The translations under genes were made by a program, and so were the position numbers. Source: Membranipora membranacea (Eukaryota; Bryozoa; Gymnolaemata; Cheilostomatida; Membraniporidae). From it: DNA of 64,000 bases. The notes under the pieces are model-generated. The model saw only the letters and a list, made by a program, of their open reading frames with translations, was not told the DNA's origin and made no database searches. Position 1 is the stretch's first letter; each line of letters opens with the position of its first letter. Positions 12,901 through 26,300 of the stretch are shown piece after piece. The DNA is taken from the NCBI GenBank assembly GCA_914767715.1, contig OU612065.1, positions 3,718,001-3,782,000 of the forward strand, written 5' to 3'.

Positions 12901-15900
12901 ATAAAATAAAAAGGATTCTGAGCTGCATTAGTTGAAAAATCGCATATTGAAATTAAAAAAAAAAGTTTTGTCTCTTGGATGGCCGGTATTTATCAATCTT
13001 TGCTCTACGAGCTGATTTTCTTTTTGGAGCTATAGGGAAGCATACAGCAATATAAATTTCTGCCTACTGTATATTATAATATATAACATTATGTTTCAGA
13101 ATTGTGTGGACAGACCGTTTGATAGTATGAATTCCAGTGTACATGTGACAAAGAATAGTGCGTTAGCTGACGAAATGGCCTACGTGGTGAAGACATTACT
13201 CAACTTCACAGAGCCTATGCTAGGTAACACTGGCTTCTCTTGATGTATTCAAGATTCAATTATTTTAAGCCAATGATGCTTGTTATGTCAATCGGAGTGA
13301 TCTCTCCTCATAACAAGGCCAGACAAATTTTGATTGATATTTTTTATATTGCTTGCAGGTGAGCCTACAGAGACAGATCAGAGATTTAGATTTGTGGGGT
13401 TATGTGGACTGTACGTTCTATACATCAAACTCTACCAGACTACTGATAAGAAACTATTCAAACAGTTCTGGGATTCCTACAGGAGAGTAAGATTTATTAA
13501 CAAAATTAGTGCATGGCGCTTTCTTCATCATTGCTTCATCACTTTGCAGTTGAAGCAGCTCAAAATCTTGATAATTTGGTTTCAGATATGTACATTACTT
13601 AGATCTTGCAAGGTGTAGGCACGCAGTAATTCAATCGTTTTGATAGTATATAGTATAGACTATAGATGCTAGTGTTACTCCTGATCAATGAGTTTGCCTG
13701 GATAAGGGATTTGGTTGACAGAGCGTTTTTGTTTGATTTTAGTTACCTTGTATTCAACTGACAGGAAATGTTCTTTGGTTTGCTAATGATTTCCTGGCTA
13801 AGATGTTGCCCCACATGATGAACTCTCTGGATAAGAAGGCTGTCATGACTGTGAATAATGCTAGAACTCAGTGGCTCAATGCTAAGATCACAAATCTTCT
13901 CAGGTAATAGATAAATATTTCGCCGTTTATCCTTTTTACTTGCCTCGCCTGTCCCTGTGGTTCAGAAAAGTGGTAACTGCCAACAAAAAGGCAATACCTC
14001 TGCAGTTTGATCTCATTTACACTCAGTGCAGGGTAGATTTCTGTTTAATACTAAATAAATGTGGTAAGTGATGATACTTTCAGAGAGAAGCAGCAGCTTA
14101 CTGCCCGAGCTAATGTATGGATGGTACAGATGGAGTCACACTTCCAAAAATCAGGAACTGTACTGGAGAACTTAGATAAGCGATGTCTTCTCTTCAGACA
14201 GGTCTGTCATCTTAGCCCTAGATGCTGCCGGATTTTACAAACTGCAGTGGTAAAATTGATTCGATTGTTTGAGTAAACCCATAATTTCTGAGTATCCCCA
14301 CTCAATCTAACACATATTCAGGGGTAAAACAGATTTAGAATATATCTTCATATTATCTATATATATCTTATAATATATCTTTATAATCTTTATAACAGGG
14401 TTTGATAATATCTCGAACTATAAGTCACACTGTGAGTTGCCTGATGAATATGCACGTGTACCAGAGCAGAGCTATGACTAAATCTGTGGTTCTCATTCTA
14501 TGTAGTCTTATTGAGCTACTCAAGGTTAGTACAGCTACTTAAATCACTGCACCATACACTGAAATATAGCTGTATGTAACCACTACACTTGTCCTATATA
14601 TAACCATATCAAATGATATGCTATCCAAACCATTGTACCATAACTCAGTTTGGAGTGCTAAAACATCAATATCACCTATGAATTAAAAGCCATAACTAAG
14701 CTATAAAGTGTAATAAATTGTTTTTTCAAACAGCTAGGTATATTATTTGCATTTGTAGGCTGTTGAGATGACGTTTCACAGACGGACAATGTTGGTGTAC
14801 CAATCAGCCAATCACATCGCTCAAAGGCTGAACTTTCTGGCTCTCTCTTCACTCAGTGCAGCCAAGGTAGCATTTGTACATGCATAAGATTTTGTTGATT
14901 TATAGTGTAGCCTCTATAATAACTATACTAGCAGTAAATCAGACTGTTCCTAAGTTTCCTAATATTGATCCCATCACCCCATACTGCAATAATGCACTCT
15001 TCATCTCCATACTTTCTGATTGTTGATCACCACAGAGAAGGATCGTGTCGGACAAGCGCTATTCAGATAAGAGGTTAGATGTATTGTCTGCCATAGTTTT
15101 GGCTGAGACTTCACTAAACGGACCACCTACTAAAGAACGAAGGCTCATAATCAATCTCGCTATCTGTATGGCTACTAGAATGGTGAGTGTCATCAATTTC
15201 AGCTCTGATATTTTATATCCATGTATGTATTTTGTACTTACATGTTGTTTTACAAAACGTATTGCTTCATGCTGTTTTTTTTACTTGCATTTCCTAAAAT
15301 GCTTATTTGGAATAAGTAATTAAGCTTCTTTTCTTTACAGAGATCTTTTAAAGATGATGAATTGGCACAGCTTTCTGGAATTCTGAAGAGAATGGCTGAT
15401 ATATCAAGTCTTCGGGAAATGTGAGTATTGAAGGTAACTCGATGTGACATTATATTTAATGTATATATTAAAATTGTATCTCTGTTACAACAAAAGTGAT
15501 ATCTTAAACATCCTGGGGATCTTTAATGTCCTGATAAAGAGTATCAAATTTCTGGAACCCAGAATTTTTACAACAATTTTGTGTAGATAAAGTTAGTATA
15601 TTATTAGAACATTTTAGTGTTAGCTCGCTGACACATTGATTTTGATGTTATATTATTATCTTTTTGTTGTAGATTACATGGTGCTTGTGATACTAGTTTT
15701 TTGTACTGGCACAGGGTGATTTTCCCGACATATGTCAGTAATTTGTATGAAAATGCCATAGATGTATACAAACTCAAGGTAACTTTTTACTCCAGTTCAT
15801 CGCATGAGTTACACCCATAAACTAGATCTAATCTAGTCTAATTGCCTGCATTCCATTTGGTGCCTTCCACTGGTCCAACTCCAAATGCAGGCAAATGGAC

Positions 15901-18900
15901 TACGCTTGGTCTACCCATAAACAGAGAGTATTTATGTTTGTGGGTGCAGCATACAAATCACCAACTGATTGTTGATAAGTAACTCAGGCTGTTCCACAAA
16001 ATAAACGAAATTGATATGAACACGCTAAACAAACTTTTATGTAAAGGCCAGCTAAAACAAACCTTGCGATTAATGCGATGGTTTAATTGATTATAATATA
16101 TAAAATGAAGTCAGTCTCCTGAACAATAACATACTCTACATAAAATACAATTGTCCAATATGGCCTCAGTCTCTCTTTCTCGTTAAATAGGTGCTTTACT
16201 CCATGCTTACTTCACTTTTTCAGTACATGTTTGCTGCTCTACAAGATTGCTGCCGTCCTCTCATAGCTGCTAAACACCTGGCAGATCATCTCACTCTGTT
16301 AGAGCAGTTCAACAATGAGATGACTACAGATTTCCATCAGGTAATGCTGGGAAAGTTAAGCTCTCGTGTTATAAATCAAGCTAAGTTCAGATTGATCTTT
16401 ATCGCTTTCATCAAACTGGGAGATCTATGGATCTTAGAATGTTTGTTTGGACCATAGAAGCAATGAGCAACTGATACTCCCATAAACATATAAATAATAT
16501 TTATATTTATATGTTTATGGATACTCCTTAATAGAAGTCACCCCACAATTATCATAGGTTAGTCATTGTTTTCAGAGTTTTAAAAGTTATGCTGAGGCTG
16601 AATATTATTATTTTTCACAACCGACACTGCTCTAGCACAAACTTTCACAAATATGTTTCCAGTGTATGATAGAGCCGCTGTGTAGAGACATAGAGACAGA
16701 CTTACGCCTGGATATTCATCATCATGAGTACAAACTAGACAGCAGAAACCCTTTCAGTGTTGGGTTGAAGGATCTCTCTGTCTTTCTCAAACTAAAACCG
16801 TTCAAGTTCTATGCAAGATACATCAATGTAAAAGGTATTTACTGTGTACTTTGTGTGGTGGTTTTGGATTCTAACTGTCGATCATGACACAAAAAAATGG
16901 TTAAGAAAATTTATTTACAAGCTGTTCACTATTTCTGTGATTTTAACATTCATCATGTTGGAACAGACTTGCCCACTTTCCTTATTGAGTACAACAAATA
17001 ACTTATATCCTAGCATGTTCATTGCAACATGGAACTCAGTCAGCTCTTGATTGCCACAAACATTATAGACTAAGTATTAGATAATTGTCCATGATCATTT
17101 GAGTTATCTCTAGCTGTGAGAGATGTAGGTGGTCCTTATCATGTATATAATATGTGTTTTAGAGTCACTCTTCTAACAGATACAGCATATTTTTAGTTTC
17201 AGTAGAGCACTATTTAGATACGACATTCTATAATCTGACTACGGTGGCACTACATGACTGGAAGAAATACAGTGAGATGAGGCATCTAGCAACTCAGAAA
17301 TATGGGCTACAGCTAACAGAATCCCACCTCCCTAGTCAGACACTGGAACAGGGTCTAGATGTACTCGAAATAATGAGAAATATTCAAGTGTTTGTCTCCA
17401 AATACAACTACAATCTGAACAACCAGGTAAACTAGAGTTGTAGATAAAAACACAAGATTATGCTTCAGATGTTGATAGCTAGTGGTATCTAAGCCTTAGT
17501 TGTGTATAAATGACACCGAAGATGGTAACGTTATGTTCCTCTGTGTCTTCTCGTTACAGATATTTGTTGAAAGATCCAGTAACAACAAACACCTGAACAC
17601 AATAAATATTCGTCATGTCGCTAACTCGATCCGAACACACGGCACTGGTATAATGAATACTACTGTAAACTTCACCTTCCAGTTCCTCAAGCAGAAATTC
17701 TTCATCTTCTCTCAGTTCTTATTTGATGAACACATCAAATCCAAGCTCATCAAGGTATCCTCCTTTACAAGAATATTATAAGAATATCACATATCATGTT
17801 TACATCTTCAATGCTGTAGTTGTGTGCCCTTTGTATAAAGTCACGACTCTTAAAATTGCTGTAATCATAGAATGATGTTGACTTGAAGCGCCAATACGTG
17901 ACACACGAATATCATACTTGCATGTTGTAGGACTGGAGGTTCTTCAGAGAGAATCATGCAGATACAGATCAGAAATACCCGTATGATAGAGCTGATAAAT
18001 TCAACAAGGGAATCAGAAAGCTTGGAGTGAGCGCTGAAGGACTGAGCTACCTGGATAGATTTAGGCTTCTCATCACCCAGATAGGTAGTTTTCACTGAAA
18101 AATCCCCTTGAGATATATTGAAGAGATTAATTTTGGTTTCTTCTTCATTCAGGATCCATTTCTCTGCTAAGTTTGACATCACTCATTATCCGTATAATTA
18201 TACAGGTAATGCCATGGGTTATATCAGGATGATAAGATCGGGAGGACTTCATTGCTGCAGCAGCGCTATCAGATTTATACCTGATCTAGATGACATAATT
18301 TCCTTTGAGGAATGTACTCGAGATGAGAAGCTCGGAGTAGAAACTGAATCTGCTGCTAGGTAACATGTCTCATTATCAGGAAGTGTACAAAGTTAGTCTG
18401 AGTCTGATTCCATTTGATGATAAAGTTTTGACTCAAACTTTCTAATGATTTGCGTTTGTGATGCAGTCAGCTTTCCAACTATATGTTTTGTTTTGTTGAC
18501 GCAGTAATACTGATATGGTAACTACACCTCAAAAACCCAAACAACAATGAATGATGATTTGTAAAAATGATGATAAAATAAACTCTTATAATTGTTTATT
18601 GTGATTTTTTATATAGGACTCTGGATAAGGTCGTAGAGAATATGGTCAAGAACTTCTCTGAAGGCACCGAGTACTTCAAGGTTTGTTTTTAGATTTCTAG
18701 GTTTCTACTTTGTGTATAGTGTATAGATGTATACTTTGTGTATAGATGTATAAATGTTTGACTTTATATCTCATCAATATTGTCTGGACTCTATTTAAAT
18801 TCTGTAACCTGGTTACCTGACAAAAATGTATTCGGCAATATGACAATTAACCTTTGTTCTGTCTGACAAAGCTGCTGCACAACAACAATGTTATGCTTCT

Positions 18901-21900
18901 GTCTACTGTAAAGTTGTGATCAGTGATCATCAGTTCAAATACCATATCAGTGTGGCTGGCTTATTGTATTGTAGATGTTGGTGAATGTATTTGCGCCGGA
19001 ATTCAGAGACCAGAAGCACATACACCTCAAGAACTTTTTCATGATAATACCACCTTTGGTGAGTGTATATGTAGTCTACTCATCGCCTATTATCATGTTT
19101 GTTGTATGATATTTGAGGTTTGGTGAAAACCTGATGAGATGTCAGTGTAGGCTGTCCATCGGGACCAATGTTGTAGCTATATTCGGTACCCATATTGGAA
19201 TGTTTTCCTGCTGATTTGGTAGTTTTTCTATAGAGTTCAACCTGGTTCAAAATAATTTAATTCTCTTACTCAAAACAAACTGATTTTTTTCACTTATGTG
19301 TCGATCGTCTGTTTTTCATGTTTTCATGTTATTACACTCAAAACTGTACCTCACAAAAAAACTAATATGTATTGGAGTTAATTGCATATCATTATGTATA
19401 TATAGACTGTGAATTTCGTTGAGAATTCAATCAGCTGCAAAGAGAAGATGACTAAGAAGAACAAACAGGATGCTTCGTTTACTGATGACGGGTTTGCAAT
19501 GGGTGAGTGCACAACGCCAGAAGCTTTAGAGTGATTTTTTAGGGTTGCCATAGCTGTTGGATTACAGTACGCCTATAATGTGCTGATTACATTGTTAGCA
19601 TGCCATATAAATGGTTTGGGATGGGATTGATTGAATCATTCTCATATTGCAATCACTGTTATTGGTTTATGAGGCGCTGGTGTCATCTACTGACTAGTCT
19701 TGGCATTAAAAGAAAACTTACTATAGCTTTACTCTGTTAACTTTTCATCTAAGACGCCCTGAGATTGCGCTTCACCATCAATAGATCCATTACCAATACA
19801 CTTACACATTTGTACATTTACACATTTACAGGTGTCGCTTACATTCTCAAACTGTTGGATCAGTATAATGAGTTTGATTCTCTCCACTGGTTCCAGTCTG
19901 TTCTAGCCAGATACAAAGCTGAGAGGGTAAGAGAGTCATGTCTATACATACTTCAATTTAATTAGGAACATAAAAAACTATATATGCAAATATTTGGTTA
20001 ACAAAGGAATGGTAGAAAAAAAACCTCTACATATATATAATGCTCATAAATCTGAAATGTAATAGAATAACTCACACTTTCAAACAGCTAACAGTTGAAA
20101 ACAGCCTCTGACACAGTGACACACATTTAGATTGGAATAAACCTCATTCAATTACTCCTTCTTAGGAGTAGGAGCATGTCCAATTAAAAATAATGCTACC
20201 TCTCAAAGGATTGTATTTGAATGGTGAGCTAACAAAGAACACATCAATTTTGAGTTATCTTCCCAGATAAAAAGGGGGATAACCCGACACAGTTGCGAAA
20301 AGTGTGCCAATCCAGGACACCTCCCTTCCTCCCTGATGCCACACATCACCAAATGACTAAATGGACAGATTTTTCTAATTAGTCAACTCACAGTGGTATG
20401 CTCTCAGCTCTACTAAGACTTGATGCACATTTACCAGTTGATGTCCCTCAATTGTTCTTGTTTCACCTGTGCCAATTTATATTTGTTTTTATTCAAAGGC
20501 TGCAGTAAACCAACAGTCAGGTAAAACAACAGGAGATGAGAAGCTTTCACAAACCTTCAGTCTGACTGTCAAGAGACTTGACACATTTCAACAGGTAAAT
20601 GTTCATTACATGGTATCAGCTTTCTAATCTAATATTTACTGATATTTTAACAAACATCAAACATTACGGTCCAACCATCGGCTGGGCAATGATAGAGTTT
20701 GACAAATTATGTTACAAGAATGATGAGTCAAATAATACCAGCTATTGCAAATTCTAGCAAAATTAATTTTGTGAGTCAGTATATTATTTTTATTGATGTT
20801 CTGAGAAGAAGACCAGATTGTAGAAAAAACTTATTGTATTATTAAAAAAATATTCTCGAAGGACTTTCTCAATGTAGAACTCAAACTCGGTAATTAATGG
20901 TTTATTTCTCGTTTAAAAAATTGAAGTGGTTTCATTTAAAACAAAAAGCTGCTGCATCATTGATTCTTCTGGAGGACTAGCTGATGGCCAATCAGAAGGC
21001 TTTTGATCTAAGTCTCACTTAAAAATGGCTGTTGAGTCAAACTAGAATATCACTCGAATATTATTCAGATACAGTGTAAGATTTATTATCATTTCAGGAG
21101 TTCAATCTGCTCTTTTACTCGCTCAGTAGTGCGAGAATATTCTTCCGAGCGGATAAGACTGCGGGAGAGGAAAAGGAAGAGAGCAAATCTAAATCAGCTG
21201 AACAAGAAGAGAAACCTGCTGATTCAGGCACTCCCCCAACTGTCAGCTCATCATCAGGTGAAAACTCCTCAGGGTTATGTCTACTGGGTTGATACACAAA
21301 TTGACATGTGGATTATGTTTTCAATACTACGCTTTTGCATTTGTATAGTATTCCTATCAGTTTCTCCGTACTCAGTACTAATATTCCATTAATACTGATT
21401 ATCTTTACAGGTTGAAGCTGGTAAGTTTAATTGTTGCATGTGTGTCCTTTGTTTGGTTGTTTCTTCACTAAGTTGATTTTACTAACCTAGGTCAGCTATG
21501 ACATATTTATTTTACTTTTGTCATGACATTGCAGTATCTCGGCAATTTCTGTTACTAAATAGCTTTGGTTGGTCACGCTTTTCACAGAGAAAACTTTTGT
21601 AGTGTAGCCTCTAGGTTAGACGGGATGCCTTCTTTTCAAACTTAACTGCTAACTCTGAACCTCTCCCTGCTGGAACTTGGTTGACTCTGGAGTTAGATTT
21701 GGAGTTGTGGGGATCACATCAAATAGCGATTTGTGCATGGCACTGATCCATATAATACCAGCAGCTAACTACAAGCTGCTTCTCCAGTCAGAACACGAAT
21801 ATGTATTACTTATGAAATTGATGTTTTAGATGCTGTAGCAGGGATGCAGCAAAACGAACCAATACCTCCACCACCCTCCACCGGAGAGGGTTTACCTCCA

Positions 21901-21945
21901 CCACCACCGCCGCCACCACCTCCGCCACCCCCTCCTCCTATGTAG
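9941..21945 (+). CDS. WASHC4: WASH complex subunit 4 (SWIP)
   Basis: Subunit of the endosomal WASH complex, which activates Arp2/3 and drives actin-dependent retromer sorting. Co-linear with human WASHC4 from the N-terminal [11 protein letters not shown] region to [11 protein letters not shown]; landmarks include [25 protein letters not shown] and [10 protein letters not shown]. 28 coding exons sum to 3609 nt, so 1202 residues (human about 1173): 9941-10001, 11003-11142, 11268-11433, 11578-11728, 11920-12063, 12292-12412, 13100-13223, 13359-13486, 13743-13903, 14084-14201, 14399-14524, 14759-14866, 15036-15182, 15341-15420, 15673-15778, 16224-16340, 16663-16834, 17203-17426, 17560-17754, 17931-18084, 18206-18359, 18617-18680, 18975-19058, 19406-19502, 19832-19926, 20499-20594, 21098-21257, 21830-21945. 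The last exon adds a tail with 15 consecutive prolines, which is absent from human WASHC4 as I recall it. It converges with the EFA6 gene. Confidence 0.96.
12567..12678. repeat. Short tandem repeats in a WASHC4 intron
   Basis: Three close copies of the unit GTCCTAGGGAGATCACATAC are followed directly by three copies of the 10-bp unit TCTAGACCCT. All lie inside the intron between coding exons 6 and 7 of WASHC4, well away from both splice sites. No function is suggested. Confidence 0.85.
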
Positions 21946-23343
21946 CTCAGCCAGCTTAGTGCTTACACACCACAGTGAGGATAAATTAACAATGTCACTC
22001 AGCACTAAGGATAATTATAAGCGGGAGAGGATTACTAACTCATGGGTTCACAGTGTTGTTTCTTGGGTGAAATCACAACTATGAGAAATATTTATATGAC
22101 ACTAAGTGGTGTGGACCTCTGTGAAAACATTTTATTATAAGCATATGAAAAATGGTTTGGAAGCAGATTAGCAGCTGATACAGAGTTTTGTAGCATTATG
22201 ATTGGCAGCACAGAAAAATTTATTATGCACAGAAAACTGGGTGCTACATTTCCTTACTATCAGACGAAGACCTCCTCTATAAAATAGTAATGTTAATACA
22301 TCGTAATGGCTAAAGTGTTTGATGATTGTATCAGATTCGTATATCGATAATATGATAATATATTCTAATTTTGGCATCATTTGATTAAATAAATGAGATA
22401 AACAATCTAAAATTGGAATTGTAGATTGCATAATAAATGTTACAAACCACAGAGTACAACAAAATGACTAGCACAGTGTTGAAACAAGTGACATCACTCT
22501 AAACATGAACGTGAGACGCTATCAAAGATTTGAAAAGAAAACTCTGACGTTATGCTCGACAGGTACCCCTGCTTATCACGTCAACCAGATTCAGACAGAA
22601 AAATGGAAATGAAACCCTGTAGTTCACTGAATGGGATGATTGTTAAGAGAGTGCTCAAAAGAGAAAATCTTATTAATAATTAGGAAAGGCTTTTTCACGC
22701 CCAAATTGACTGTTTTTTTTTGAGCAACATGCGGTTGGCAACTTTGGTGAGCATGATGGGTGACCTCAGTGAGGGGTTGTCTTGTGTATAATATGGATTG
22801 GGGTTGCATGGATGTTAAAAGGGACCGAAATTTTTTGGTGAAAGAGACGATTATTTCTGTAACAGTTACAGTTAAAGCCCAGTGATTTCATCTTCTAGAT
22901 TGATGTACATACCTTCCGTTTGATAAGCTGGCGTTGTGCCGCTAGCTGTGTTATCAATGCTATCAAAAGTAACAAAAATATGCTTAGAACAAAAAAATAA
23001 TAAGGGTCAAGACTCATGAGACTGGTTAATTCAATACAAAGTCATCTGGTTGTCCATTTGCAGCAGTTCAATAAGCAAAACCATGAAAATAATCCCAAAA
23101 CCACATAATAGCTACAAAACCCATAACAGATTAGTATTAGGGTACAGAAATCATACCAGCGTCAATATCATGCAAGCAACAACCTTGAACACCAGGAGTG
23201 ACCCACTACCTCGATCAAAACCGTGCCCTGATAAGAAAATCCGGTGCCGTATTTGTGCTACACTGTGGAGCCAGATTGATTAGTACATAGTATATCAAGC
23301 TTGTGATCCGTAGTAGACATTCTATTGTGATGGTGATAGATAA
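21946..23343. other. Convergent intergenic region, 3' UTRs only
   Basis: No coding exon is seen on either strand between the WASHC4 stop and the EFA6 stop. The DNA is AT-rich and carries poly(A) signals for both genes. Short open frames such as 22168-22431 and 23050-23283 lack splice support and family resemblance. This interval is best read as the 3' UTRs of the two flanking genes. Confidence 0.6.
22131..22436. promoter_or_regulatory. Opposing poly(A) signals between WASHC4 and EFA6
   Basis: Plus-strand AATAAA hexamers at 22388-22393 and 22431-22436 are the first good signals after the WASHC4 stop. Minus-strand AATAAA hexamers at 22219-22224 and 22131-22136 are the first I find below the EFA6 stop at 23344. 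If both pairs are used, the two transcripts overlap in antisense by roughly 150-300 bases. Cleavage sites are inferred from the hexamers only. Confidence 0.5.
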
Positions 23344-26300
23344 TCAGCTTTTGTTATGGAGCATGGCTTGCTGGTAACTGTACCTATTGGCTGGTGATCT
23401 ATTAGTCAGTAAGGTTGTTGTTAGTGTCTGTCCGTTTGTATGATCAGAGGGGGCGACTCCCTGTCCCGTTTCGGACTCGTCCACCTCTCCGATTGATGTG
23501 TTGACCATGGTGGCTTCAAGGTCAGGATAAGACAATAGCTTATCTCTCAACAACTCTGTATATATCACGTATCTCTGCAACTATAATACCAATATTCATA
23601 GTAAATAAACTTAGTAACAATATTTAGAATGTATGAGCGTTTATCAAATTAAATATCAAAAATGGCATAATGATTCTCTTCTTATAATCCTAATTCAGTG
23701 ATCAAATAAGGGTGCCTAGTTTATTAATTTAGGATAGAAAATCAAAATAGATTCTTAACAGGAATCAATCACTGAAACAATTCTGATATTAATCTTGGAC
23801 TGCTAGTATAGTATAGAGGATATCATTGATGAAGTTAACCTACCTCATATTTTAGGTGTTCTAATTTCTCTTTATAATTAGATAGGATAAGTTTGGATGA
23901 CAATTTGCTGTTTGGCACATCATTTTCCTCTTCTGTAATTGATTGGCGGAGCTGTAGAACTCTCTCTTCGTGGGCTTTGACCTGTTCACTCTGAAACACA
24001 CAACGCAGAAAACCCTGGTTATATAATATCAAACAATATTTGAGTAATTAGTTATAATTAGTTATTCTCGAGTCAAACTGATGGCTGCTGCAGCCTGTCA
24101 GTCATAACAAGACATAATACCTCCAGCTGTGGAGCTCGGATATCTTATATACAAACTGAAATATAGAATTGATTACCCAAAATATTTATCGATGAAAGTT
24201 GTCGGTCAGGTATATATTGTAATCAGTGGTACACAAAATCAAGTGCACATAAAAATTCATAACTTTGGTAACACTGTTTTGTCTGGTCTGATGATATTGC
24301 GTTTCAGTGATTCTTACTAGAGGCAGCCTTGTGTGGGCTGAGGGTAGTAGAGGTCTGTGGAACTTTTTCTGAGATCCCACACCAGCAGCTAGAGGTTCAG
24401 ATGACAGCGCTGCCGATACCAGGTTGATTGTGTTCACCCAGTCTTCTAACTCATCCGCTGACCTGCATATGAGTAATAAGTGGCATCAAATAAGTTTGCA
24501 CTTCTAGAGGAAAGTCACTGTGAGGGAGTACTCTCCCATGTAGATTGGGCATGTATGTTCGTGGGGGAGCTATCACCATACACAACAAGTATGGTATGTT
24601 GGCTGCACTTAGCAGATCCTCCATTATTAAGAAAACTTGTTGGGTTTATCAAACCTTTTAAAAGGATTCCTACTTCAGCATGATAGTATAATGATCAGAG
24701 AAAATTATATTGCTGAGGGTTAAATTCACACACTGTATATACTGATATCCCATTCTATAAGGCCACACACCAAAGCACCTTAGTCTAGGATGAAAGATTC
24801 AACAAAAGCTTTTGTGGCCTTGTCTATGTTTTATTTCTTGGCTTGAGGGATTTCGAAAAGATTATAGAAAAACTCAATTTGTTGCTTTTGACAGTTTTGG
24901 GCATGAAAATGATGGAGAGTGGAGGGAAATAATTAAGCAGCATATTTTATGTGGTGGATTACGAGATCAAGCCAATAGACTGGTATAGCCTAAGCTAGGG
25001 TGTATATGCACCATATCTAACTGGCAGTTTTCCCCACTGCAGAGTGAAATAAGTCACGTTTAGGACAAACACACACAGGGTGACACCTGCTATCATATTA
25101 GACTCACGTAGTTGAGAAGAGATATTCCGACCAGTCAGCTGTTTTAAGAGAAAAGACAAAAGGTTTCTTCTTGTAGAGTCGAGCCACCTGAGCCAGGCTG
25201 TGGTGCAGTAATATTACCTTGAAGCCACCTTCCTGTAATACTTCTTCTGAGGGTTTGAGCAGGTATAGAACCATGTCTCTCATGATCACGTAATGCTTCT
25301 TCCAGCCTCTCTTACCACTCCCCACTACAGAACAAGTAACAATAAGTTATATATTAAAATGTATGAAAAATAAGTGAAACCATCAGCAGTGCTAGAAATG
25401 ATAAAAACTCAAAAATTTATACTACAAAAGATGGAAATCAACATTTCCTGAAGCTTGAAACTGAAAAACAACAAACTTGCTAAAGCGATTACACCGGCAA
25501 GTTCCAGCACTTAAACTACATTCTGGCAGGAAATGCATGTGTGATAATGATAACCAATAATTGTGATACAATATAATATTCTGGGTAGGATTTTATTTAT
25601 ACAAGCATAAGATGTGTTGTAGATACAGGTCAACAACAGAATATTTACCATCTCCACAAGAACAAGCACTGCGCCCTAGAAGAAAATTGGTTATATAAAA
25701 TCATGCATTTTCTATGGTGTGATAGCTGTCTGGCTGCTGGATGATTGAATAAGGCGAATAAATAATATGTGTTTATTGTTCTTAGAACTTACTTGGCACA
25801 CCATCTGCCCCTTTACAATGTTTCTTGAGTAGTATTCCTCTTTTATACTCTGTGGTATTCTCACTGGTCGGTACCTGACAACATCATTTCATAGAACTTC
25901 AATATAACTTTCATCATCGTGACAAAGTAAATAAATTCCTTGGCTGTACAGCATCACCATACAGAGCATATAAATAGAAAGGCACCACTCTACCCAGGAC
26001 ACTAACCTACCCTAACGGCATGTCTCAGACTAGGCACCACATAACTCTGCATAGAGGCAGACTAGGCACAAGCAACTATAAATAGTTCGTTATATTAACA
26101 ACATTCTGAATTATTGCCGTTACAACCCATCAACTTGTAAGTTTGTTCACCCTGGAAACCCTCATCACTCCACAACATGTATTAAAAATTATTTTCCAGG
26201 ATTTTGCATAGAGCTGAAATACAAGATACTGGCAACATTCATCTAAAGAGAATCGAAACTCTGCTCAACAAATCATACATACAAACATTGATTGGGCTCA

